Below are positions 57,088-64,000 of a DNA stretch of 64,000 nucleotides, piece after piece (the first letter of the stretch is position 1; the number at the start of each line of letters is the position of its first letter). The notes beneath the pieces are model-generated. The model was not told the DNA's origin, did not search any database, and was given only the letters and a program-made list of their open reading frames with translations. Source of the DNA: Shewanella sp. Isolate13 (lineage in GTDB: Bacteria > Pseudomonadota > Gammaproteobacteria > Enterobacterales > Shewanellaceae); assembly GCF_022398325.1 (NCBI RefSeq), contig NZ_JAKEVD010000008.1, positions 101,464-165,463 of the forward strand, in the 5' to 3' direction. Position numbers and translations under genes: made by a program.

Positions 57088-58407
57088 TTAAGATTTCTTA
57101 CCCCAAACTTCAGCATTGACCTTTTTACGATGCTTCTTCCCGGTACCAGCTGGTTTCGCCATAGGCTTAGCATCACGTGATGGGCAGTCTGCAGGCGCTT
57201 CGAGATCGGCTTCAAACCCTGGGATCTGTTCACGCTCTAATCTCAGTTTGTTTTTCTTCTCTATTAACTTAAAGTGCTGGTATTCATCGTGAGAAATTAA
57301 GCTCATTGCTAAACCAGCCTCACCCGCACGGCCGCTTCGGCCAATACGGTGCATATAGTCAGCAGGACTTCTTGGCAGTTCAAAGTTAATCACGATAGGC
57401 AGCTTTTCAATATCGATACCACGAGCGGCGATATCCGTTGCAATGAGCACGCTAATCTCGCCGGACTTAAACCCCTCAAGCACGCGATTACGCGCCCCTT
57501 GACCTTTATCACTATGAAATACTTCAGCAGTAATACCGGCATTTTCAAGCTTTTGTGCTAAACGATTACAGCTATATTTTGCGCTGGCAAAGATAAGTAC
57601 TTGCTGCCACTGATTATCTTTAATCAATTGCGCTAACAGAGCTGTTTTACGGTTGCGGTTAACGGTAATGACACGCTGCACCAGAGTGCTCTCTTCACTG
57701 CTTTGTAACTGCATTTCTACTGGGTTACTCAATAGCGAATCAGTAAGCTCACGCACCTCTTCTGGGAAAGTGGCAGAGAACAATAAGGTTTGTTTGTTCT
57801 TAGGCAGCTTAGCTAACAACTCATTTAGCTCTTCGGTAAAACCAAGGCTCAACATACGATCGGCTTCATCCAACACTAAGGTAGCTGTTTTATCCAGCTT
57901 AAGCGCATTGCTTGAAATCAGATCAATTAAACGCCCAGGTGTCGCAACGACAATATCTGCACCGCCACGTAAACTTTGCATTTGCACGTTAGTTGACACT
58001 CCACCATAAACCGCAAGGGTTTTAAGGTTAGGCTTAATCAATTGCGAGTAACGCATAAAGCTATCGCTAACTTGCTGCGCTAGCTCACGAGTAGGCACTA
58101 ACACCAAACAAGAGACTAGGTTAGCGCCCGCTTTACGAGGCGATGCCTTAGCAAGCTTTTGGATGATAGGTAGCGCAAAAGCAGCGGTTTTACCTGAACC
58201 TGTTTTAGCCCCGCCCAGCACATCTTTACCCGCTAAAACCGCTGGAATAATATGTGATTGAATCGCAGTCGGCTTGGTATAACTCAGCAGTTTAAGAGTC
58301 TCGAGCAACTCAGGGATTAACCCTAGTTGGCTAAAGTCACTGTGAGCAGTTGTGTTCGCTACAGTTTGCGTTGCTACTTGGTCGGATGAAGATACTGGCT
58401 GAGTCAT
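57088..58407 (-). CDS. DEAD-box ATP-dependent RNA helicase
   Basis: The 439-residue protein has all helicase motifs: Q motif FSQLGLIPELLETLKLLSYTKPTAIQ (upstream region), Walker A GAKTGSGKTAAF, PTRELAQQV, TPGRLIDLI, VLDEADRMLSLGF, LFSATFPEEV, and the C-terminal VLIATDIAARGIDIEKLP and HRIGRSGRAGEAG. It remodels RNA or ribonucleoprotein. The basic, Lys-rich tail (GTGKKHRKKVNAEVWGKKS) aids RNA binding. It resembles RhlE-like helicases, but I cannot assign a subfamily. Confidence 0.93.
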   Translation of the reverse strand: MTQPVSSSDQVATQTVANTTAHSDFSQLGLIPELLETLKLLSYTKPTAIQSHIIPAVLAGKDVLGGAKTGSGKTAAFALPIIQKLAKASPRKAGANLVSCLVLVPTRELAQQVSDSFMRYSQLIKPNLKTLAVYGGVSTNVQMQSLRGGADIVVATPGRLIDLISSNALKLDKTATLVLDEADRMLSLGFTEELNELLAKLPKNKQTLLFSATFPEEVRELTDSLLSNPVEMQLQSSEESTLVQRVITVNRNRKTALLAQLIKDNQWQQVLIFASAKYSCNRLAQKLENAGITAEVFHSDKGQGARNRVLEGFKSGEISVLIATDIAARGIDIEKLPIVINFELPRSPADYMHRIGRSGRAGEAGLAMSLISHDEYQHFKLIEKKNKLRLEREQIPGFEADLEAPADCPSRDAKPMAKPAGTGKKHRKKVNAEVWGKKS

Positions 58408-58529
58408 AATTTACAGGTTAATGCCTAATCAAAAATAAGGCGATTATTCTACGCTAATATCACTTTAAAAGCTTATTTTTCTTGTGCAAGAACCTAGGAG
58501 CTAATAACGCAAGATATCAATCCCATGAA

Positions 58530-59081
58530 CTAAAATGCCAGTCCCTCAAGCTGTAATAGCTTCTGCTTCAGCGCTAAGCCATAAGCATAACCGGTTAACG
58601 CACCATTTTTACCTATGACCCTGTGGCAAGGCACTATTATCGCGATAGGGTTTGCCCCATTAGCAGTTCCAACCGCCCTCACCGCTTTGGGACGCTTAAT
58701 ACGCTCTGCAATCTGCGCATAGCTGCAGCTAGCCCCATACTCTAGTTCGGACAATGCCTGCCACACTAGACATTGAAACTCGGTGCCTTTCGGAGCCAGC
58801 TGGACGTCGAACTGTCGCCTGCTCCCTGAAAAATATTCTTCTAACTCTCGGCGAGCTTGTAACAGGTGTTGATTCGCCGCATCTAGAGCAAGGTTATCGT
58901 CAGCCGTTAAAATTGCAACATCACTCACTTCCCTAGACAACCATTCATCACTACTCTTGGGGATAACATTGAGATGGGTTAAACCGTTTTCATTTGCGCA
59001 CAAAGACAACTCCCCTATCTCTGAAACAAAGTTCAATTTTGCTATTGGCTGTAAAGCAGTAGGTTTTAAACTGATTTTCAT
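58530..59081 (-). CDS. ogt: Methylated-DNA--[protein]-cysteine S-methyltransferase
   Basis: The 183-residue DNA repair protein has the acceptor cysteine in IIVPCHRVIGKNGALTGYAYGL. The N-terminal beta-rich domain and the C-terminal LKQKLLQLEGLAF tail fit Ogt. It removes O6-methylguanine and similar alkyl groups. It starts MKISLKP at 59081, where its ATG overlaps the TGA of the Ada-AlkA gene (ATGA). The two repair proteins are thus made in a coupled manner. A longer start at 59120 is rejected. Confidence 0.95.
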   Translation of the reverse strand: MKISLKPTALQPIAKLNFVSEIGELSLCANENGLTHLNVIPKSSDEWLSREVSDVAILTADDNLALDAANQHLLQARRELEEYFSGSRRQFDVQLAPKGTEFQCLVWQALSELEYGASCSYAQIAERIKRPKAVRAVGTANGANPIAIIVPCHRVIGKNGALTGYAYGLALKQKLLQLEGLAF

Positions 59082-60598
59082 GAAAGATTCCATAATTGAA
59101 ACGTGAGGTAGCTGCCCCAAGGAGCTACTTGTTTGGCGAGCGACTGAGTTAACAGTTCATAATCAAGACCTTTGTCGGTAGCCGATTTATCTGTAGCTGC
59201 TTGTTCGGTTTGATATTGTGCTAACACCCGCTTTTTAACGACAAGATCGCCGCATAACAAGATATCCGGCTCACTTAAACCACGCATTCTCGCATATGCC
59301 ACGGTCCAAGGACCGATCCCTTTTATTGATAACCATTGTTCGAGATCTGCATTAGGGTTGTCCCAAACAAATTGCCCCAGCGCTGTGAGTGCTCGTTTAC
59401 GGGCACCTGGCATCTTAAGCTCGGTTAACTCGGCCTTTGCGATCGCCTCAGGCGTTGGAAACAGAGTGACCTGTTTTTCCCCTATCAAGCGCTTCTCACC
59501 GTAGGTAAGGACTAACTGATTGAGCAGTTTTGACGCTTGAACAATACTCACTTGTTGGCCCAAGACCGCGCGACAACCCGCTTCAAATGCCGACCATACC
59601 CCTGGCAACCGTAACCCCGGGAGCATTAAGGGCGCTAAAGGCTCTATCAATGACAGTGCACTGTCGATTTGGTAGATATTCGCATCGAGATCTAGCACTC
59701 GTCTAATATTATTAATGATTGCATTTAACTGGCAGAGATCAGAATCCTTTTCCAAAACAATATCGACGTCAAATGCATTCCTTGCCCCATTGAGCTTTGC
59801 ATCAAAGTAACCACTTACCCCATTGAGACTAAAGCTACGACCATAACTTAGGTTGTTATTGAGCCACTCCATCTCTTTTACAGCACGAAGCTGATAAAAA
59901 TCGTATTGTTGCTGCCAAGCAAAGGGAGGCCGGAAGCTCAGCTGCACTCTCAATGTAACTTGACCACACTCGGCTAAAGGTTGAAGCAGTCTTCGCTCTG
60001 AATCGCCAAGTTGGCCTCTACTTTTTCTCAAGGCTGACGGGGTTAACTGCAGTTGCGCCTTAAACACTTCGTTAAAACGGCGAATACTGTTAAACCCGGC
60101 GGCAAAAGCAACTTGGGTAATGCTCAAATTCGATTGGTGTAATAGCTGCTTGGCGAACATCAGTTGCCTGTATTGCGCGTAATGCTTAACTGAGGTACCC
60201 AGCTTTTGCGTAAACAATTTTCGCAGGTAGCGACTTGAGATCCCCAAGCGCTCCGACAATGCCTCGACACTCAGTCCATCTAAACCAGAAAGCGCCCCGG
60301 CATCGATTAATGCCTTGGCCCTTTCTAAAGTCGTCTGCGTCCCCTTCCAAGCATAAGAGCGTGGCGCACTGTCGGGGCGACAACGTAGGCAAGGCCTTAA
60401 TCCGGCATTTGCAGCTTGGACGGCGGTATCAAAGTAGCGAACATTTTCCTCTTTAGGACTTACTGCTGGACATACTGGCCTGCAGAATATCTTAGTCGTA
60501 CACACCCCGATAAAAAACTGACCATCGAATCTGGGGTCTCGAGCGAGCCTAGCCTTACGACAAGCCTCTTTCGAAATTTGACACTCATGCTCAACCAT
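59078..60598 (-). CDS. Ada-type regulator fused to AlkA DNA-3-methyladenine glycosylase
   Basis: The 506-residue protein joins (a) an Ada N-terminal zinc/methyl-phosphotriester domain (Cys39, Cys43, Cys70, Cys73; CRPVCP and CLRCRPD), (b) an AraC-type HTH (about 90-190, ITQVAFAAGFNSIRRFNEVFK) and (c) an AlkA domain (about 200-500) with the helix-hairpin-helix IKGIGPWTVAYARMRGL and the catalytic Asp in LLCGDLVVKK. It should sense methylated phosphates, act as regulator and excise 3-methyladenine. It is coupled to ogt downstream. The Ada C-terminal methyltransferase half is replaced by this separate gene. Confidence 0.94.
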   Translation of the reverse strand: MVEHECQISKEACRKARLARDPRFDGQFFIGVCTTKIFCRPVCPAVSPKEENVRYFDTAVQAANAGLRPCLRCRPDSAPRSYAWKGTQTTLERAKALIDAGALSGLDGLSVEALSERLGISSRYLRKLFTQKLGTSVKHYAQYRQLMFAKQLLHQSNLSITQVAFAAGFNSIRRFNEVFKAQLQLTPSALRKSRGQLGDSERRLLQPLAECGQVTLRVQLSFRPPFAWQQQYDFYQLRAVKEMEWLNNNLSYGRSFSLNGVSGYFDAKLNGARNAFDVDIVLEKDSDLCQLNAIINNIRRVLDLDANIYQIDSALSLIEPLAPLMLPGLRLPGVWSAFEAGCRAVLGQQVSIVQASKLLNQLVLTYGEKRLIGEKQVTLFPTPEAIAKAELTELKMPGARKRALTALGQFVWDNPNADLEQWLSIKGIGPWTVAYARMRGLSEPDILLCGDLVVKKRVLAQYQTEQAATDKSATDKGLDYELLTQSLAKQVAPWGSYLTFQLWNLS

Positions 60599-60774
60599 TG
60601 AACTTACCCAATTACCTTTCCATGTCAGCCATATTACGCAACTAGCTAAGCAGTCACTAGCGGAAAACGGAACTGAATAGTTCTATCGCTTCATCGCTTA
60701 CACTTAAGCCGCTGTTTCCTATATGCTAGTGACTAGTTACATTTTCCCAACATTGATAAAAACCGAGTACATAG
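60599..60774. other. Divergent promoter region of the Ada-AlkA gene and ABC exporter
   Basis: The 176 bases hold no gene. If the Ada domain is autoregulatory, an Ada box should lie here, but I do not see one clearly. Confidence 0.35.
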
Positions 60775-62604
60775 ATGTTCAAACGATTTGAATCTTGGGT
60801 GAATCCATTACCCGAAGAAGAACCAAAGCAACCCCCAAAAGGGATCTATGCATTTTGCCGTCATTACACCCGCGGGTTTGAAGTGCCACTGGTTATTATG
60901 TCTATTCTTACGGCATTATTAGCGATCCTTGAAGTCTCTCTTTTTGGCTATATGGGCGATCTCGTCGATTTGTTGGTTAAGCATGATCCTGAGACCTTAT
61001 TTGAACAAGAAGGAATGCGCTTGCTTGGCATGACGCTGCTAGTTCTTGTGGTGATCCCACTACTGACTTTGCTACATGCACTCATTGTCTATCAAGGGTT
61101 ATTAGGCAATTACCCCATGTCGATCCGTTGGCTAGCCCATCGATACCTGCTAAAACAGAGTGTTTCATTTTATCAAAATGACTTCGCGGGGCGGGTGGCG
61201 ACCAAAGTGATGCAAACATCGCTTGCGGTACGTGAAACCGTCACCAAACTATTAGACGTATTAGTTTATATTTTGGTGTATTTCACTTCTATGGTGGTGA
61301 TGATAGCCAAAGCAGATCTAAGGCTGATGGTGCCGATGTTGGTTTGGTTAGCCGCATACGTTGCACTGCAGTTTAAATTTTTGCCAAAGCTTAAAAAAGT
61401 ATCAACCGAACAAGCGGACGCTCGCTCAACCATGACTGGTAGAATCGTCGATAGCTACACCAATATAGCAACGGTTAAACTGTTTTCACATACTCAAAAA
61501 GAGGCTGAGTATGCAAAAAGCAGCATGAAAACTTTTCTAGCCACAGTGTACAAACAGATGCGCTTGGTGACTTGGATTAATGTAAGTGTTCAAGTGATCA
61601 ATTATATACTCGCGTTCGCTATTGCGGCAGTTTCTATTTGGTTATGGCGTGACAATGCGATTACTGTTGGTGCGATCGCCATTGCAATCAGCTTAGCCCT
61701 TAGGCTCAATGGCATGTCACAGTGGATTATGTGGGAGATAAGCTCTCTCTTTGAAAATATAGGTACAGTTGCTGACGGGATGAATACTTTGTCCAAGCCT
61801 ACTGAGATCCAGGATATCAATAACGCATCCGCACTTTTTGTAGACCGAGGAAGCATAGACTTCGATAACGTAAGCTTTCATTATGGGGGGGCTAGCGGGG
61901 TAATAGATAATCTAAGTCTTAATATCAAAGCTGGTGAGAAAGTCGGTTTAGTAGGACGCTCTGGAGCAGGGAAATCCACATTAGTGAATCTATTGATGCG
62001 TTTCCATGATGTTGAATCAGGCAATATTGCTATCGACAACCAAGATATAACTCAAGTAACCCAAGATTCACTCCGCGCTCATATCGGCATGGTGACTCAA
62101 GATACCTCGCTTTTGCATCGCTCTATCAGAGACAATATCTTATACGGTAACCCCAACGCGACTGATGAAGAGTTAGCACAAGCAATTAAGAATTCTCAAG
62201 CTCATGAATTTATAGAGAACTTGAGCGATCCCGAAGGCAACGTTGGCTTAGATGCACAAGTTGGTGAACGTGGGGTCAAATTGTCAGGAGGCCAACGTCA
62301 ACGCATCGCGATCGCCCGAGTATTACTCAAGAACGCCCCTATTCTTCTTCTAGATGAAGCCACGTCTGCGCTGGACTCTGAAGTTGAAGCCGCAATTCAA
62401 GAAAGTTTATATCAACTAATGGAAGGTAAAACCGTTATAGCCATAGCTCATAGATTATCAACCATTGCAGCAATGGACAGATTAATAGTGCTAGATGAAG
62501 GAAAAATTGTTGAGCAAGGAACCCATCAAGAGTTAATTAACTCAGGTGGGATCTACGCACAGCTATGGGCCCACCAGACTGGCGGATTCCTTGGGGTCGA
62601 TTAG
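60775..62604 (+). CDS. ABC exporter, fused TM and ATPase domains
   Basis: The 609-residue protein has six membrane helices (about 35-330) and a C-terminal ATPase with Walker A GRSGAGKST, signature LSGGQRQRIAIARVLL, Walker B ILLLDEATSALD and the switch His in IAIAHRLSTIA. This is a homodimeric half-transporter such as MsbA or a multidrug/peptide exporter. It lacks an accessory-domain that would specify the substrate. It is divergent from the alkylation-repair genes and followed by a small hairpin. Confidence 0.92.
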   Translation: MFKRFESWVNPLPEEEPKQPPKGIYAFCRHYTRGFEVPLVIMSILTALLAILEVSLFGYMGDLVDLLVKHDPETLFEQEGMRLLGMTLLVLVVIPLLTLLHALIVYQGLLGNYPMSIRWLAHRYLLKQSVSFYQNDFAGRVATKVMQTSLAVRETVTKLLDVLVYILVYFTSMVVMIAKADLRLMVPMLVWLAAYVALQFKFLPKLKKVSTEQADARSTMTGRIVDSYTNIATVKLFSHTQKEAEYAKSSMKTFLATVYKQMRLVTWINVSVQVINYILAFAIAAVSIWLWRDNAITVGAIAIAISLALRLNGMSQWIMWEISSLFENIGTVADGMNTLSKPTEIQDINNASALFVDRGSIDFDNVSFHYGGASGVIDNLSLNIKAGEKVGLVGRSGAGKSTLVNLLMRFHDVESGNIAIDNQDITQVTQDSLRAHIGMVTQDTSLLHRSIRDNILYGNPNATDEELAQAIKNSQAHEFIENLSDPEGNVGLDAQVGERGVKLSGGQRQRIAIARVLLKNAPILLLDEATSALDSEVEAAIQESLYQLMEGKTVIAIAHRLSTIAAMDRLIVLDEGKIVEQGTHQELINSGGIYAQLWAHQTGGFLGVD

Positions 62605-62659
62605 CACTTAAGTATCCATACTTGCCTCTCTTCTTTACGCTTCAAGTGTCCACAGTGAA

Positions 62660-62681
62660 AAGCCATCAGTAATGATGGCTT
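62660..62681 (+). terminator. Hairpin after the ABC exporter
   Basis: AAGCCATCA and TGATGGCTT pair with a GTAA loop. Only TCTC follows, so this would be a weak terminator. Confidence 0.5.
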
Positions 62682-62841
62682 CTCACGTCTGCCCTAACAA
62701 ATTTTTGTTAGTCATTTACCAACCCTAATCGCCACCAATAATCCACTGTTCAAACAACCTTTTGCATAACCGCACTGTAATCCGATTGGAACTACACGCT
62801 AGTTACACAGCACTTCTTAAATCAACAAATCCAAGTGTATT

Positions 62842-63268
62842 ATACCAATCAATATAAAGATTTGGTCGCTCATCGAGAGTTTAGCGGTTCTGAGATAAGG
62901 TCATTAAGTGCTCCTCGGTAACTGCTCCTGCGTTACTCTACCTCCTATATCCATATAGTCGTGCTTTAATGACATTCACCACATCTGACCTCCTAGGATG
63001 GAGGGAATGTTTTATGTATGTCTGGAACATGCATGACCATGTGGTTTGCTGCGAGTGAAGAGCATAGTTGAACTAGGGTTAAGCTCCCTCTTGTTACTTA
63101 AGAGTCACAGCATCAGAAGCGCTAAAACTCGCCATTCTGGAGCGTTTTTGGCCGCCTACTTCTGCGTTGAACAGCTTCACAAGGGAATAACCATTCTTTC
63201 AGCTTTTCGCCTTGAATTAGTTGCCCAAAAGCCCTCTGAGTAGATCAACTTCTTATACTGATTGGTAT
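62842..63268. repeat. MITE-like repeat, copy 3 (427 bp)
   Basis: It begins ATACCAATCAATATAAAG and ends ATACTGATTGGTAT, with the shared internal blocks AGTTTAGCGGTTCTGAG, AAGGTCATTAAGTGC, GAGCATAGTTGAAC, GGAGCGTTTTTGGCCGCC and CTCTGAGTAGATCAACTTC. It is longer than copy 2 by about 100 bases around 62910-63040. It encodes no supported protein. Confidence 0.8.
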
Positions 63269-63324
63269 TAGTAGCCGCTTTAATGCAAGTTAGGTAAGCA
63301 GGTAAAATCTGTAAATTACAGACA

Positions 63325-63350
63325 TAAAAAAACCACCCTAAGGTGGTTTA
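63325..63350 (-). terminator. Terminator after tRNA-Ala
   Basis: AAACCACC/GGTGGTTT with a CTAA-type loop is followed by seven T residues on the reverse strand and ends the tRNA transcript. Confidence 0.85.
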
Positions 63351-63377
63351 ATTACTTACTGATTTAAAGCAGTAAAA

Positions 63378-63453
63378 TGGTGGAGCCTAGCGGGATCGAA
63401 CCGCTGACCTCAACACTGCCAGTGTTGCGCTCTCCCAGCTGAGCTAAGGCCCC
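63378..63453 (-). tRNA. tRNA-Ala (anticodon GGC)
   Basis: The reverse strand folds to a 76-base cloverleaf. The acceptor stem is GGGGCCT/AGGCTCC with a G-T pair, discriminator A and encoded CCA. The anticodon arm is CAACA-CTGGCAG-TGTTG, giving anticodon GGC. The T arm has GGTTCGATCC. It is the last gene of a tRNA-Glu/Ala transcript. Confidence 0.96.
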
Positions 63454-63500
63454 ATTTCTGGTAAACATTCATGTTATTACTAACACGAATTTATAAATAG

Positions 63501-63576
63501 TGGTATCCCCTAGGGGATTCGAACCCCTGTTACCGCCGTGAAAGGGCGGTGTCCTAGGCCTCTAGACGAAGGGGAC
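63501..63576 (-). tRNA. tRNA-Glu (anticodon TTC), copy 1
   Basis: The 76-base gene starts GTCCCCTTCGTCTAGAGG. The anticodon arm is CCGCC-CTTTCAC-GGCGG with anticodon TTC, the T arm has GGTTCGAATCC, and the 3' end has discriminator A plus CCA. It is the copy nearest to tRNA-Ala. Confidence 0.96.
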
Positions 63577-63655
63577 CCGGACTTACGTTTAGACTCCGTA
63601 AGGGAGTGAATACTCATTGAGCTCTGTAGGCTAAAACTCAACGCTTTATAAATAG

Positions 63656-63731
63656 TGGTATCCCCTAGGGGATTCGAACCCCTGTTACCGTCGTGAAAGG
63701 GCGGTGTCCTAGGCCTCTAGACGAAGGGGAC
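63656..63731 (-). tRNA. tRNA-Glu (anticodon TTC), copy 2, with C30-A40 mismatch
   Basis: It is identical to copy 1 except for one base in the anticodon stem: the 3' strand is GACGG instead of GGCGG, leaving a C-A mismatch at 30-40. CCA is encoded. It may be a less stable but functional variant, a decaying copy, or an assembly error. Confidence 0.9.
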
Positions 63732-63810
63732 CCGGACTTACGTTTAGACTCCGTAAGGGAGTGAATACTCATTGAGCTCTGTAGGCTAAAACTCAACGCT
63801 TTGTAAATAG

Positions 63811-63886
63811 TGGTATCCCCTAGGGGATTCGAACCCCTGTTACCGCCGTGAAAGGGCGGTGTCCTAGGCCTCTAGACGAAGGGGAC
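63811..63886 (-). tRNA. tRNA-Glu (anticodon TTC), copy 3
   Basis: It is identical to copy 1 in all 76 bases. The spacing between copies is 155 bases. Confidence 0.96.
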
Positions 63887-63964
63887 CCGGACTGGCGTTA
63901 TACTCTACCAAAGAGTGAATACTCATTGAGTTCTGTAGGCTAAAACTCAACGCTTTGTAAATAG

Positions 63965-64000
63965 TGGTATCCCCTAGGGGATTCGAACCCCTGTTACCGC
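63965..64000 (-). tRNA. tRNA-Glu (anticodon TTC), copy 4, cut by window edge
   Basis: The visible 36 bases, from the CCA end through the T arm, are identical to copies 1 and 3. The 5' part, including the anticodon, lies outside the window, so the identity is inferred from the repeat. Confidence 0.85.

Larger units (their letters stand above)
63501..64000 (-). repeat. Tandem array of 154-155-bp tRNA-Glu units
   Basis: The tRNA genes and their spacers repeat as a unit starting at 63501, 63656, 63811 and 63965. The spacers share CATTGAG, CTGTAGGCTAAAACTCAACGCTTT and similar blocks, so the copies arose by tandem duplication. Confidence 0.88.

Noticed and set aside
62842..63268. Coding frame of 65 residues within MITE copy 3
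   Set aside because: The frame is not kept in the other copies and has no ribosome site.

Overview
The window looks like chromosomal DNA of a marine gammaproteobacterium, most probably a Shewanella. This rests on gene content and order and on the recognisable character of the proteins, not on a database search. Pointers are the adk-cnoX-htpG-recR-ybaB-dnaX-apt block, a complete isc operon with trmJ and cysE, queA-tgt-yajC-secD-secF, a Tat-exported GH109 protein, and many large outer-membrane proteins. Most genes are ordinary housekeeping genes on the minus strand.

Layout. 1-11.8 kb: start of hemH, adk, cnoX-like, htpG (with a heat-shock promoter), recR, two unfamiliar membrane/Sel1-repeat genes inserted before ybaB, dnaX (with an apparent programmed -1 frameshift site), apt and ybaN. 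11.8-14.2 kb: an hvfABC-type operon for a copper-binding ribosomally made, modified peptide whose precursor carries 12 EGKCG motifs, followed by a 39-residue membrane peptide behind a perfect FNR-type box. 14.5-16.1 kb: dusC and a DksA-like zinc-finger gene. 16.1-24.8 kb: an accessory cell-surface region with a receptor remnant, a lipoprotein of seven Ig-like repeats translationally coupled to an OmpA-family protein, a TonB-dependent receptor, and 1.5 kb without genes. 24.8-34.5 kb: ndk, a small His-rich peptide, the isc operon (iscR-S-U-A, hscB, hscA, fdx, with iscX detached), cysE, trmJ and divergent suhB. 34.8-40.8 kb: psiE (with a CRP box), a PilZ protein, yecH, a BtsS/BtsR-like pyruvate-type two-component system with a CstA-family transporter, and yaeQ. 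40.9-50.7 kb: a siroheme dehydrogenase, rhodanese and DUF2007 genes, secF-secD-yajC-tgt, queA, acpH and rluA. 50.9-62.6 kb: GH109, sstT, cheV, a ClsC-like phospholipase D lipoprotein, a tyrosine-type phosphatase, a DEAD-box helicase, ogt, an Ada-AlkA fusion and an ABC exporter. 63.4-64 kb: tRNA-Ala(GGC) and an array of tRNA-Glu(TTC) genes running off the end.

A MITE-like repeat family links distant intergenic regions. Three long copies (6748-7012, 24436-24764, 62842-63268) share imperfect ends related to ATACCAATTAGTATAA. A short deletion derivative lies between fdx and iscX, and an isolated end lies before sstT.

How the genes work together: isc genes build Fe-S clusters under IscR feedback; queA and tgt make queuosine; yajC-secD-secF assist protein export; ogt and Ada-AlkA repair alkylation damage; btsS-btsR-cstA form a sensing and uptake module; hvfABC probably makes a secreted copper-sequestering peptide. 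The most interesting items are the 12-motif HvfA operon and its FNR-controlled appendix, the dnaX frameshift signal, the OmpA-Ig-lipoprotein surface module bracketed by a duplicated receptor 3' end, and the MITE family.
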